A stretch of DNA of 64,000 bases from Streptomyces narbonensis (GTDB lineage Bacteria > Actinomycetota > Actinomycetes > Streptomycetales > Streptomycetaceae): the NCBI RefSeq assembly GCF_014649015.1, contig NZ_BMSF01000006.1, forward strand, positions 1-64,000, given 5' to 3'. Of this stretch, positions 7,186-15,847 are shown piece by piece. The first letter of the stretch is position 1; each line of letters starts with the position of its first letter. The position numbers were made by a program, and so were the translations under genes. Below the pieces are notes generated by a model. That model was not told the DNA's origin. It saw only the letters and a list, made by a program, of their open reading frames with translations, and did not search any database.

Positions 7186-8493
7186 GTGCCGTATTCATAC
7201 GAAGCCCCAGTCTCACAGACGCTTTTCGACCGCGCGTCCCTCGTGACGCCCGGCGGCGTGAACTCACCGGTGCGTGCCTTCCGAGCCGTGGGCGGTACGC
7301 CCCGGTTCATGGTCTCCGGTACCGGTCCGTACCTCACCGACGCGGACGGTCGTGAGTACGTCGACCTCGTCTGCTCGTGGGGGCCGATGATTCTCGGCCA
7401 CGCGCACCCCGAGGTCACCGCCGCGGTGCAGGCCGCCGTGGCCCGCGGCACCTCCTTCGGTACGCCGGGCGAGGGCGAGGTCGCGCTCGCGGAGGAGATC
7501 GTCGCGCGCGTCGAGCCCGTCGAGCAGGTCCGGCTCGTCTCCTCCGGTACGGAGGCCACGATGTCCGCGATCCGGCTCGCCCGCGGCTTCACCGGGCGCG
7601 CCAAGGTCGTCAAGTTCGCCGGCTGCTACCACGGTCACGTGGACGCGCTCCTTGCCGCGGCCGGTTCCGGCGTCGCGACCCTGGGCCTTCCGGACACGCC
7701 CGGCGTGACCGGCGCGCAGGCCGGGGACACCATCGTGCTGCCGTACAACGACCTCGAAGCGGTGCGGGCGGCCTTCGCCGCGCACCCGGGCGAGATCGCC
7801 TGTGTGATCACCGAGGCCTCGCCGGGCAACATGGGCGTCGTGCCGCCGGCGGAGGGCTTCAACCAGGGCCTGGCGGACGTGTGCCGGGAGAACGGCGCGC
7901 TGTACATCTCCGACGAGGTGATGACCGGATTCCGTACCTCGCGGGCCGGCTGGTACGGCGTCGACGGCGTCAAGCCCGACCTGCTGACCTTCGGCAAGGT
8001 CATGGGCGGCGGCTTCCCGGCCGCCGCGTTCGGTGGCCGCGCCGACGTCATGGGGCACCTGGCCCCGGCCGGGCCGGTCTACCAGGCGGGCACGCTCTCC
8101 GGTAACCCGATCGCCACCGCCGCCGGGCTCGCGCAGCTCCGGCTGCTCGACGACGCCGCGTACGAGAAGGTGAACGCGGTGTCGAAGGAGATCCAGGGGC
8201 TGGTCACCGGAGCCCTGGCGAAGGAGGGCGTCGCGCACCGGCTGCAGACCGCCTCCAACATGTTCTCGGTCTTCTTCACGGCCGACGAGGTGCGGAACTA
8301 CGACGAGGCGAAGCAGCAGGAGGCCTTCCGCTTCAACGCCTTCTTCCACTCGATGCTGGCCGACGGCGTCTACCTGCCGCCGTCCGCCTTCGAGTCCTGG
8401 TTCGTCTCGGCCGCGCACGACGAGCGGGCGATCGAGCGGATCGCCGCCGCGCTGCCGGCCGCCGCCCGCGCCGCCGCGGAGGCGACGGCATGA
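7186..8493 (+). CDS. hemL: Glutamate-1-semialdehyde 2,1-aminomutase
   Basis: The 435-residue PLP enzyme converts glutamate-1-semialdehyde to 5-aminolevulinate, the last step of the C5 route to tetrapyrroles. It shows [15 protein letters not shown] at the N-terminus, the cofactor phosphate and ring motifs [16 protein letters not shown] and [10 protein letters not shown], and the Schiff-base lysine at 271 in [15 protein letters not shown]. The length is normal for the family. The GTG at 7186 is used because homology starts within a few residues of it. Haem from this route feeds the cytochrome c genes that follow. About 140 bp upstream there is a partial copy of its first codons. Confidence 0.95.
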   Translation: MPYSYEAPVSQTLFDRASLVTPGGVNSPVRAFRAVGGTPRFMVSGTGPYLTDADGREYVDLVCSWGPMILGHAHPEVTAAVQAAVARGTSFGTPGEGEVALAEEIVARVEPVEQVRLVSSGTEATMSAIRLARGFTGRAKVVKFAGCYHGHVDALLAAAGSGVATLGLPDTPGVTGAQAGDTIVLPYNDLEAVRAAFAAHPGEIACVITEASPGNMGVVPPAEGFNQGLADVCRENGALYISDEVMTGFRTSRAGWYGVDGVKPDLLTFGKVMGGGFPAAAFGGRADVMGHLAPAGPVYQAGTLSGNPIATAAGLAQLRLLDDAAYEKVNAVSKEIQGLVTGALAKEGVAHRLQTASNMFSVFFTADEVRNYDEAKQQEAFRFNAFFHSMLADGVYLPPSAFESWFVSAAHDERAIERIAAALPAAARAAAEATA

Positions 8494-9194
8494 GCGACGT
8501 GACGAGCTCCCCGAAGAGCGACGAGGACATCACCGTCGTCCATCTGATGCGGCACGGCGAGGTCCACAACCCGGACGGGGTCCTCTACGGCCGCCGCGCC
8601 GGCTACCACCTCTCCGAGCTCGGCCGGCAGATGGCGGACCGGGTCGCCGAGCACCTGGCCGAGCGGGACATCACGTACGTCGTCGCCTCCCCGCTGGAGC
8701 GGGCGCAGGAGACGGCGATGCCGGTCGCCAAGGCGCGCGGTCTGGACCTGGCGAGCGACGGCCGGCTCATCGAGGCGGCGAACGTCTTCGAGGGCAAGAC
8801 CTTCGGGGTCGGGGACGGGGCCCTGCGCAAGCCGGGGAACTGGAAGCACCTGACCAATCCGTTCCAGCCGTCCTGGGGCGAGCCGTACGTCGAGCAGGTC
8901 GTCCGCATGATGGGCGCGCTGGACGCGGCGAAGGACGCGGCCCGCGGGCACGAGGCGGTCTGTGTCAGCCACCAGCTGCCGATCTGGATCGTCCGGAGCT
9001 TCGTGGAGAAGCGGCGGCTGTGGCACGACCCGCGGCGGCGGCAGTGCACGCTGGCCTCGCTGACCTCGTTCACGTACCGGGGCGACAAGATCGTCTCGGT
9101 CGGGTACAGCGAGCCGGCCCGGGACCTCGTCCCGGCGCACCTGCTGGCCGGGGCGAAGCCGGTCAAGGGGAAGTCGAAGGCCTTCGGGGCGTAG
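8490..9194 (+). CDS. Histidine phosphatase / phosphoglycerate mutase family protein
   Basis: The 234-residue protein carries the phosphohistidine motif [18 protein letters not shown] near residue 18, [10 protein letters not shown] near 68, and the second catalytic His in [10 protein letters not shown] near 160. It belongs to the 2H histidine phosphatase superfamily. The genomic place, translationally coupled to hemL by an ATGA overlap, is conserved in Streptomyces but gives no substrate. A phosphoglycerate mutase label is family-level only. Confidence 0.88.
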   Translation: MSDVTSSPKSDEDITVVHLMRHGEVHNPDGVLYGRRAGYHLSELGRQMADRVAEHLAERDITYVVASPLERAQETAMPVAKARGLDLASDGRLIEAANVFEGKTFGVGDGALRKPGNWKHLTNPFQPSWGEPYVEQVVRMMGALDAAKDAARGHEAVCVSHQLPIWIVRSFVEKRRLWHDPRRRQCTLASLTSFTYRGDKIVSVGYSEPARDLVPAHLLAGAKPVKGKSKAFGA

Positions 9195-9463
9195 TCCCGG
9201 CGGTCCGCGGTCCGGCTTCGCGCCGCGGTCCCCGCCCTCCCTCTCCGGCCCCTCTGGACAGCGGGGGTGAAGAGGTCCATCGTCAGGGCGGTCAGGTGGT
9301 GTACATGCCATCCGGCCGCCCTGAGTCATGTCCAGATCCGTACCCGGCTCCCACGCCTGAAATTTATGTGCGAATTTCCGGAACCTCCGTGTTCCGCCCG
9401 GCATCTCACTCATTGTCGGTTTGGATGACGGTGGGTTCATACGTCAGCGCGAATGGGGATGTC

Positions 9464-10723
9464 ATGCGCGGGATCAGCGGGATCAGTCGAAGGGGGCTCC
9501 TCGGGGCGGGCGTTGGTGCCGCCGCGGCTCTGGGGGTCGCCGGCTGCGGAGGCAATGACGGGGACAAGCCGGGACGTTCCGGACCCGGCAAGGGTGGTGA
9601 CGCGTCGGGACGGCCGACCACACCCGCTCCGACCAAGGACGACGCCAAGCTCATCGGCGACGGTTCCACCGCCGACACCGGCAAGCAGCCGCACCAGCCC
9701 GACACCCCCGTGCCGCTCGAACCCGGCCAGACCCCGCCGCAGTTCGTGATCTTCTCCTGGGACGGCGCCGGCGAGGTCGGCAACGGTCTCTTCCCCCGCT
9801 TCCTCGAACTCGCCAAGAACCACGACGCGGCGATGACCTTCTTCCTCTCCGGGGTCTACCTCCTCCCCGAGTCGAAGAAGAACCTCTACCGCCCGCCGAA
9901 CAACCGCGTCGGCGCCTCCGACATCGGCTACCTCACCGACGACCACATCAAGGACACGCTGAAGTACGTCCGGCAGGCCTGGCTGGAAGGCCACGAGATC
10001 GGCACCCACTTCAACGGGCACTTCTGCGGCGGCTCCGGCTCCGTCGGCAACTGGACCCCCGCCCAGTGGCAGAGCGAGATCGACCAGGCGATGAAGTTCG
10101 TCACCGAGTGGAAGACCAACAGCGGCTGGACCGACCTCGACCCGCTGCCCTTCGACTACTCGAAGGAGCTCGTCGGCGGCCGTACGCCCTGCCTCCTCGG
10201 CCAGGACAACCTGCTGCCCACCGCCAAGCGCCTCAACTGGCGCTACGACGCCAGCTCGCCCGGCGGCCGGCAGATGTGGCCCACCAAGCGCCAGGGCATC
10301 TGGGACCTCCCGCTGCAGGCCGTGCCCTTCCCCGGGCACTCCTTCGAGGTCCTCTCCATGGACTACAACATGCTCGCCAACCAGTCGAAGAACACGACCA
10401 AGGGCATGCCGTCCCGCTACCCGGGCTGGCGCAAGCAGGCCACCGAGGCCCTCCTGGGCGGCTTCGAGCGCGCGTACGGATCGAACCGCGCGCCCTTCTT
10501 CATCGGCAACCACTTCGAGCAGTGGAACGGCGGCATCTACATGGACGCCGTCGAGGACGCCCTCAAGGGCATGGCCGGGAAGAAGGACGTCCGGCTCGTC
10601 TCCTTCCGCCAGTTCGTGGACTGGCTCGACGTCCAGGACCCGAAGATCCTCACGAAGCTCCGTACGCTGGAGGTCGGACAGAAGCCCACGGGCGGGTGGA
10701 ACGCTTTCCTCAAGACCGCTTAG
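9464..10723 (+). CDS. Tat-exported lipoprotein with polysaccharide deacetylase-like domain
   Basis: The 419-residue protein starts with a twin-arginine signal, ISRRGLLGAGVGAAAALGV, followed by the lipobox VAGC, so it should be anchored on the outer face of the membrane. A Gly/Thr/Pro linker leads to a deacetylase-like (NodB-fold) domain: QFVIFSWDGAGEVGN holds the usual catalytic Asp position, and HEIGTHFNGHFCGG holds the metal-type His pair. A GGGGAT ribosome site precedes this ATG. It lies between the mutase and the cytochrome c operon, a place conserved in Streptomyces. Its substrate is unknown. Confidence 0.82.
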   Translation: MRGISGISRRGLLGAGVGAAAALGVAGCGGNDGDKPGRSGPGKGGDASGRPTTPAPTKDDAKLIGDGSTADTGKQPHQPDTPVPLEPGQTPPQFVIFSWDGAGEVGNGLFPRFLELAKNHDAAMTFFLSGVYLLPESKKNLYRPPNNRVGASDIGYLTDDHIKDTLKYVRQAWLEGHEIGTHFNGHFCGGSGSVGNWTPAQWQSEIDQAMKFVTEWKTNSGWTDLDPLPFDYSKELVGGRTPCLLGQDNLLPTAKRLNWRYDASSPGGRQMWPTKRQGIWDLPLQAVPFPGHSFEVLSMDYNMLANQSKNTTKGMPSRYPGWRKQATEALLGGFERAYGSNRAPFFIGNHFEQWNGGIYMDAVEDALKGMAGKKDVRLVSFRQFVDWLDVQDPKILTKLRTLEVGQKPTGGWNAFLKTA

Positions 10724-10729
10724 GCGATC

Positions 10730-10758
10730 TTGACAAGGGGCTTTACGGGCACGTAGGG
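10730..10758 (+). promoter_or_regulatory. Candidate HrdB-type promoter of the cytochrome c maturation operon
   Basis: TTGACA is followed after 17 bases by GTAGGG, 42 bases before the resA start codon. The -35 hexamer is perfect and the -10 poor. This is the only candidate in the 77-bp gap. Confidence 0.4.
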
Positions 10759-10800
10759 GGGTGCCCAAGATCCCCCAAACGCCCATGCGAAACTTTTCAC

Positions 10801-11415
10801 ATGAGCCTTAGCCGTGCCAGCCGTGCCCCACGACGCACCCTGCTCGCCGTCGGAGTGCTGTCCGCCGCCCTCACGCTCTCGGCCTGCAGCGGCGACAGCA
10901 ACGGCTTGTCCGGCGGCGGTGGCGACACCAACTTCGTGACCAGCACGGGCGGTATCTCCACCGCCGCCAAGGGCGAGCGGGCGACCCCCGGGAAGCTCGC
11001 CGGCGAGACCCTCCAGGGCGAGCAGCTGGACGTCGCCGACCTCAAGGGCAAGGTCGTCGTCCTCAACGCCTGGGGCTCCTGGTGCGCCCCCTGCCGCGCC
11101 GAGGCCCCCCATTTCGCGAAGGTCGCCAAGGACTTCAAGGGCCAGGGCGTGGAGTTCGTCGGCCTCAACACCCGCGACCCCAACAAGCAGCCCGCCCTCG
11201 CCTTCGAAGAGGACTACGGGGTGCCCTACCCCAGCCTCTACGACCTGAAGGGCAAGCTGATCCTCTACGGCTTCCCCAAGGGCACCCTCAGCCTCCAGGG
11301 CATCCCCTCCACCGTCGTCCTCGACAAGGAGGGCAAGATCGCCGCCCGTTCGCTCATGGCGCTCGACGAGACGAAGCTCCGGTCGATGATCGAGCCTCTC
11401 CTCAAGGAGAAGTGA
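10801..11415 (+). CDS. resA: ResA/TlpA-like thiol-disulfide lipoprotein
   Basis: A 204-residue lipoprotein: signal peptide with lipobox LSAC (Cys29), a short Gly/Ser linker, then a thioredoxin fold with WCAPC at 94-98 and the cis-Pro loop QGIPSTVVLD. ResA-type proteins reduce the haem-binding cysteines of apocytochrome c on the outside of the membrane. The gene heads the System II cytochrome c maturation operon and is followed four bases later by ccdA, its electron supplier. No clear ribosome site precedes the ATG. Confidence 0.9.
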   Translation: MSLSRASRAPRRTLLAVGVLSAALTLSACSGDSNGLSGGGGDTNFVTSTGGISTAAKGERATPGKLAGETLQGEQLDVADLKGKVVVLNAWGSWCAPCRAEAPHFAKVAKDFKGQGVEFVGLNTRDPNKQPALAFEEDYGVPYPSLYDLKGKLILYGFPKGTLSLQGIPSTVVLDKEGKIAARSLMALDETKLRSMIEPLLKEK

Positions 11416-11419
11416 GCCC

Positions 11420-12157
11420 GTGAACGAGACGGTCACCAGCGGAGCCCTGCTGCTCGCCGTGCCCATCGCGGTCCTCGGCGGTCTGGTCTCCTTCTTCTCG
11501 CCGTGCGTGCTGCCGCTCGTCCCGGGCTATCTGTCGTACGTGACCGGGGTCACCGGCACCGACCTCGCCGAGAACCGCCGCGGCCGGATGACGGCCGGCG
11601 CCCTCCTCTTCGTCCTCGGCTTCAGCGCCGTGTTCGTCTCCGGCGGCGCCCTCTTCGGCTACTTCGGGACGTACCTCCAGCAGTACAGCGACACGCTCAA
11701 CCTGGTCCTCGGCGTGCTCATGATCCTCATGGGCGTGTTCTTCCTCGGCCTGATGCCCTGGTTCACCCAGCGCGAGTTCCGCTTCCACAAGAAGCCCGTC
11801 GCCGGCCTCGTCGGCGCGCCGGTCCTCGGGGCGCTCTTCGGCATCGGCTGGGCTCCGTGCATCGGCCCGACGCTCGCCTCGGTCAACGCCCTCGCCCTGG
11901 ACCAGGCCAGCGCGGGACGCGGCGCGATACTCGCGTTCGCGTACTGCCTCGGCCTCGGCGTCCCGTTCGTGCTCGCCGCCATCGCCTTCCGCAAGGCGCT
12001 CGGCGCGTTCGGGTGGGTCAAGAAGCACTATGTCTGGGTGATGCGGATCGGCGGCGGGATGATGATCCTCACCGGCGTCCTGCTCCTCACGGGAGCGTGG
12101 GACAACATGGTCGCCACGATGCAGAGCTGGTCCAGCGGTTTCACGGTGGGGATCTGA
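11420..12157 (+). CDS. ccdA: Cytochrome c biogenesis protein CcdA
   Basis: A 245-residue polytopic protein with six hydrophobic segments. The redox cysteines are in FFSPCVLPLVPGYLSYV (helix 1) and GWAPCIGPTLASV (helix 4), the two Cys-Pro-type motifs of the DsbD/CcdA family. It carries electrons from cytoplasmic thioredoxin across the membrane to ResA. Its GTG start comes four bases after the resA stop, consistent with coupled translation. Confidence 0.93.
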   Translation: MNETVTSGALLLAVPIAVLGGLVSFFSPCVLPLVPGYLSYVTGVTGTDLAENRRGRMTAGALLFVLGFSAVFVSGGALFGYFGTYLQQYSDTLNLVLGVLMILMGVFFLGLMPWFTQREFRFHKKPVAGLVGAPVLGALFGIGWAPCIGPTLASVNALALDQASAGRGAILAFAYCLGLGVPFVLAAIAFRKALGAFGWVKKHYVWVMRIGGGMMILTGVLLLTGAWDNMVATMQSWSSGFTVGI

Positions 12158-12162
12158 GTTCC

Positions 12163-14124
12163 ATGAGCAAGACCGATACGACGGAGACCGAGCGCGCCGG
12201 CGACGAAGCGGCCGGCGCCCAGCTCTCCACCGCCCCCACCGAGGACCGCGGCGACACCGCCATCGGCGGCCCCGTCCTCGGGGTCGTCGGCTGGATCCGC
12301 TGGTTCTGGCGGCAGCTGACCTCCATGCGGGTCGCGCTCATCCTGCTCTTCATGCTCTCCCTGGGCGCGGTCCCGGGCTCCCTCATCCCGCAGACCAGCG
12401 CGGACGAGCTGAAGGTGCAGACCTTCAAGGAAGCCCACGAGACCCTCACGCCGATCTACGAGAAGCTCCAGTTCTTCGACGTCTACAGCTCGGTGTGGTT
12501 CTCCGCGATCTACATCCTGCTGTTCGTCTCCCTCATCGGCTGCATCGTGCCGCGCACCTGGCAGTTCGTCGGCCAGCTCCGCAGCCGCCCGCCGGGCGCC
12601 CCCCGGCGCCTCGACCGGCTCCCCGCGTACACCACCTGGCGCACCGAGGCCGAGCCCGAGCAGGTCCGGCAGGCCGCGCTCACCGTCCTCAAGGGCCGCC
12701 GCTTCCGCGCCCACACGGCGGGCGACGCCGTCTCCGCCGAGAAGGGCTACCTCCGCGAGGTCGGCAACCTGGCCTTCCACGTCGCCCTGATCGTCATGCT
12801 CGTCGCCTTCGCCTGGGGCCAGCTCTTCAAGTCCGAGGGCGGCAAGCTGATCGTCGAGGGCGACGGCTTCTCCAACACGCTCACCCAGTACGACGACTTC
12901 AAGTCCGGTTCGCAGTTCGGCATCGACGAGCTGGAGCCGTTCGACTTCACCCTCGACTCCTTCGACGGCACGTACGAGATGAAGGGCCCGCAGCGCGGCA
13001 CGCCCCGCACCTTCGAGGCGGCCGTCAGGTACTCCGAGGGCGCCGGCGTGGAGAAGAAGGCGGTCATCCGGGTCAACGAGCCGCTCGAGGTCGGCGACTC
13101 CAAGGTCTATCTGATCGCCCACGGCTACGCCCCCGTCGTCACCGTCAAGGACGGCCGTGGCAAGGTCGTCTACCACGGCGCCGTGCCGCTCCTGCCCATC
13201 GACAACAACATCACCTCCACCGGCGCGATCAAGGTGATGGACGGCTACCGCGACAAGAACGGCAAGAAGGAGCAGCTGGGCTTCCAGGCCTTCTTCGTGC
13301 CGACCTTCGCCGGCGCCGGCCAGGGCACGATGTTCTCCCAGTTCCCCGCGCTCGTCTCCCCGGCCATGGCGCTCACCGCCTACCACGGCAGCCTGGGCGT
13401 GGACTCCGGTCTGCCGCAGAACGTGTACCAGCTCGACAAGACCAAGCTGAAGCAGTTCCAGGACGCGTCGGGCAACAAGCTCGCCCAGCGGCTCGTGCCC
13501 GGCGCGACCATGACGCTGCCCGGCGGCGCCGGCTCGATCACCTTCGAGAAGGAGATCAAGGAGTGGGCGAGCTTCCAGATCTCGCAGCAGCCCGGCAACG
13601 GCCTCGCCCTCGCCGGCGCGGTCGCCGCCATCGCCGGTCTGACCGGTTCGCTCTTCATCCAGCGGCGCCGGGTCTGGGTCCGGGCCGTGCGCGGCGAGGA
13701 CGGTGTGACCGTCGTCGAGATGGCGGGCCTGGGCCGGAGCGAGTCCGCCAGGCTCCCCGAGGAGCTGGGTGACCTCGCGGTCGCGCTCACGGCGGACGCG
13801 CCGCCGGCACCCCCAGCCGGTCCGGAAGCCGTGACAGAAGGTCCGGAAGCCGTGACAGAAGCCGGTCCGGAAGCCGTGACCGCGGCCGGTCCGGAAGCCG
13901 TGACAGAAGCCGGTCCGGAAGCCGTGACCGCGGCCGGTCCGGAAGCCGTGACAGAAGCCGGTCCGGAAGCCGTGACCGCGGCCGGTCCGGAAGCCGTGAC
14001 AGAAGCCGGTCCGGAAGCCGTGACCGCGGCCGGTCCGGAAGCCGAAGCCGATCCGGAAGACGTACCGGAACCCGCGGAAGAACCCGCAGAAGACCCTGCC
14101 CCTTCTGGAGAGGCCGACAAGTGA
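12163..14124 (+). CDS. resB: Cytochrome c biogenesis protein ResB
   Basis: The 653-residue protein has the ResB/Ccs1 layout: transmembrane segments near residues 50-70 (MRVALILLFMLSLGAVPGS), 115-135 and 200-220, a large extracytoplasmic domain, and a last helix near 480 (GLALAGAVAAIAGLTGSLFI). With CcsB it forms the haem delivery and cytochrome c synthase complex. The C-terminal 110 residues are an unusual Pro/Glu tail that includes an exact 24-base tandem repeat. Its stop overlaps the ccsB start (GTGA). Confidence 0.92.
   Translation: MSKTDTTETERAGDEAAGAQLSTAPTEDRGDTAIGGPVLGVVGWIRWFWRQLTSMRVALILLFMLSLGAVPGSLIPQTSADELKVQTFKEAHETLTPIYEKLQFFDVYSSVWFSAIYILLFVSLIGCIVPRTWQFVGQLRSRPPGAPRRLDRLPAYTTWRTEAEPEQVRQAALTVLKGRRFRAHTAGDAVSAEKGYLREVGNLAFHVALIVMLVAFAWGQLFKSEGGKLIVEGDGFSNTLTQYDDFKSGSQFGIDELEPFDFTLDSFDGTYEMKGPQRGTPRTFEAAVRYSEGAGVEKKAVIRVNEPLEVGDSKVYLIAHGYAPVVTVKDGRGKVVYHGAVPLLPIDNNITSTGAIKVMDGYRDKNGKKEQLGFQAFFVPTFAGAGQGTMFSQFPALVSPAMALTAYHGSLGVDSGLPQNVYQLDKTKLKQFQDASGNKLAQRLVPGATMTLPGGAGSITFEKEIKEWASFQISQQPGNGLALAGAVAAIAGLTGSLFIQRRRVWVRAVRGEDGVTVVEMAGLGRSESARLPEELGDLAVALTADAPPAPPAGPEAVTEGPEAVTEAGPEAVTAAGPEAVTEAGPEAVTAAGPEAVTEAGPEAVTAAGPEAVTEAGPEAVTAAGPEAEADPEDVPEPAEEPAEDPAPSGEADK
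13826..14040 (+). repeat. In-frame 24-base tandem repeat in the resB 3' end
   Basis: About nine copies of a unit encoding AGPEAVTE or AGPEAVTA (core bases GGTCCGGAAGCCGTGAC) sit near the end of resB. The units are almost identical at the DNA level, which implies recent slippage or recombination. The encoded tail is acidic, lacks hydrophobics and probably lies in the cytoplasm. Copy number may vary between strains. Confidence 0.85.
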
Positions 14125-15200
14125 TCCTCGCCGCCACGACCAACGAGAGCCTGGCGCAGACGAGCGACCTGCTCATCTACTCCTCGATGGCCGTCTACAC
14201 CCTGGCCTTCTTCGCCCACATCGCCGAGTGGGTGTTCGGCAGCCGCAGCAAGGTCGGCCGCACCGCCGCCGCCCTCACGCAGCGCCCCGCCGCCCCGGCC
14301 GTGACCGTCCAGGTCAAGCAGGCCGGCGGCACCGCCGTACTCGACAAGCCGCAGGTCGTCACCCGCTCCGCGGCCGGAGCCCGGGACGTGCCGGACGGCC
14401 CCGGTGCGGCCGGCGGCACGGTCAAGGGCGACCTGTACGGCCGGATCGCCGTCTCGCTGACCGTCCTCGCCTTCCTGGTCGAGGCCTCGGGCGTGGTCAC
14501 CCGCGCGCTCTCCGTGCAGCGTGCCCCGTGGGGCAACATGTACGAGTTCTCCACGACCTTCTCCACGGTGGCGGTCGGCGCGTACCTCGGCTTCCTCCTC
14601 GCCAAGAAGAACGTCCGCTGGATCGGTCTGCCCCTGGTGACCACCGTCCTGCTCGACCTGGGCCTGGCCACCACCTGGCTGAAGACCCCCAGCGACCAGC
14701 TGGTTCCGGCGCTCGACTCGTACTGGCTGTGGATCCACGTCTCCACCGCGATCTTCTGCGGCGCGGTCTTCTACCTCGGCGCGGTCGGCACCCTGCTCTA
14801 CCTCTTCCGCGACTCGTACGAGAACAAGCTCGCGACCGGCGGGAACCCCGGCTCCTTCGCCCGCTCGGTCATGGAGCGGCTGCCCTCGGCGGCCTCGCTC
14901 GACAAGTTCTCGTACCGCGTCAACGCCGCCATCTTCCCGCTGTGGACGTTCACGATCATCGCGGGCGCGATCTGGGCCGGCGACGCCTGGGGCCGCTACT
15001 GGGGCTGGGACGCCAAGGAGGTCTGGTCCTTCATCACCTGGGTCGCCTACGCCGCGTACCTGCACGCGCGCGCGACGGCCGGCTGGAAGGGGCGGAAGGC
15101 CGCGTACATCGCGCTCATCGCCTTCGGCTGCTTCCTCTTCAACTACTACGGCGTCAACATCTTCGTCACCAGCAAGCACTCCTACGCGGGCGTGGAGTAG
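14121..15200 (+). CDS. ccsB: Cytochrome c synthase subunit CcsB (CcsA/ResC family)
   Basis: The 359-residue integral membrane protein has about eight helices and the haem-handling WWD motif GRYWGWDAKEVWSFITWVAY near residues 292-311. External histidines and WGNMYEFSTTF occur earlier, as in the family. It presents haem to ResA-reduced apocytochrome c together with ResB. Translation is coupled to resB through a GTGA overlap. The segment of about 50 residues after the first helix (VGRTAAALTQ and on) is a cytoplasmic loop with Ala/Pro-rich composition. Confidence 0.93.
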   Translation: MILAATTNESLAQTSDLLIYSSMAVYTLAFFAHIAEWVFGSRSKVGRTAAALTQRPAAPAVTVQVKQAGGTAVLDKPQVVTRSAAGARDVPDGPGAAGGTVKGDLYGRIAVSLTVLAFLVEASGVVTRALSVQRAPWGNMYEFSTTFSTVAVGAYLGFLLAKKNVRWIGLPLVTTVLLDLGLATTWLKTPSDQLVPALDSYWLWIHVSTAIFCGAVFYLGAVGTLLYLFRDSYENKLATGGNPGSFARSVMERLPSAASLDKFSYRVNAAIFPLWTFTIIAGAIWAGDAWGRYWGWDAKEVWSFITWVAYAAYLHARATAGWKGRKAAYIALIAFGCFLFNYYGVNIFVTSKHSYAGVE

Positions 15201-15246
15201 CGGGCGCGGAGTAGCGGGTGGGGGACCCCGGGGCCACGCTGGAGGT

Positions 15247-15777
15247 ATGAGCGCGATACCCCGGGGCAGGTGCGAGACCCACGACGGCGACACGCATCTG
15301 CTGCGGTACGTCATGGAGCTCCCGCATCCGCCCGCGGAGGTCTGGCAGGCCGTCGCCACCGCCGAGGGCCTGCCGGGCTGGCTGTGCGCGGCGGACCCGC
15401 TGGAGCCACGGCTCGGCGGCCGGGTCACGCTCCGCTGGCAGAACAGCGAGACGGAGGTCTCGGGGTGGGTGACCGCCTGGGACCCCGAGTACGTCGCCGA
15501 GTACACGGTCGATCCGCCGCACGGCCGGATCCGGTTCCATCTGGAGCCGGGGTCCGGCGGCGGCGGGTCGACCGTGCTGCGTTTCACCAACGAGTTCCGG
15601 GGGACGCGGGAGTACCGCCTGGACTGCCTGGCGGGGTGGCACGACCACTTCGAGCGGCTCGCGGCGGCGCTGGACGGGCGCCGGACGGACTGGGCCGCGT
15701 GGTCGCCGGACCGCTGGCGCGATCTGCGGGCGCTGTACGAGCGGGACGAGGCGCCCTGGCCGAAGTGGGTGCCGTGA
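15247..15777 (+). CDS. SRPBCC (AHSA1-like) domain protein
   Basis: The 176-residue protein shows the START-like fold: LRYVMELPHPPAEVWQAVATAEGLPGWLCAADPLEPRLGGRVTL and TVLRFTNEF, then the C-terminal helix segment LAGWHDHFERLAAALDGR with the GW..H sequence typical of AHSA1/SRPBCC proteins. Such proteins bind hydrophobic ligands or Hsp90; nothing here identifies which. A GGAGG lies almost on top of the ATG, too close for normal use, so the message may be leaderless. It follows the cytochrome c operon but is probably separate. Confidence 0.8.
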   Translation: MSAIPRGRCETHDGDTHLLRYVMELPHPPAEVWQAVATAEGLPGWLCAADPLEPRLGGRVTLRWQNSETEVSGWVTAWDPEYVAEYTVDPPHGRIRFHLEPGSGGGGSTVLRFTNEFRGTREYRLDCLAGWHDHFERLAAALDGRRTDWAAWSPDRWRDLRALYERDEAPWPKWVP

Positions 15778-15847
15778 CCCACCGGGCCCGTGACCCACCG
15801 GGCCCCTGGCCCCTGGCCCGTGGCTCCTGGCTCCTGGCTCCTGGCCC

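Noticed and set aside
9020..9463. Extension of the deacetylase-like lipoprotein to a start far upstream
   Set aside because: The upstream frame has no domain, overlaps the mutase gene, and would place the Tat signal and lipobox in the middle of the protein.
12495..13772. Long alternative frames inside resB, hemL, NTPase and kinase genes
   Set aside because: They are Arg/Pro/Gly-rich, lack ribosome sites and known motifs, and arise from the high GC content of the real genes.
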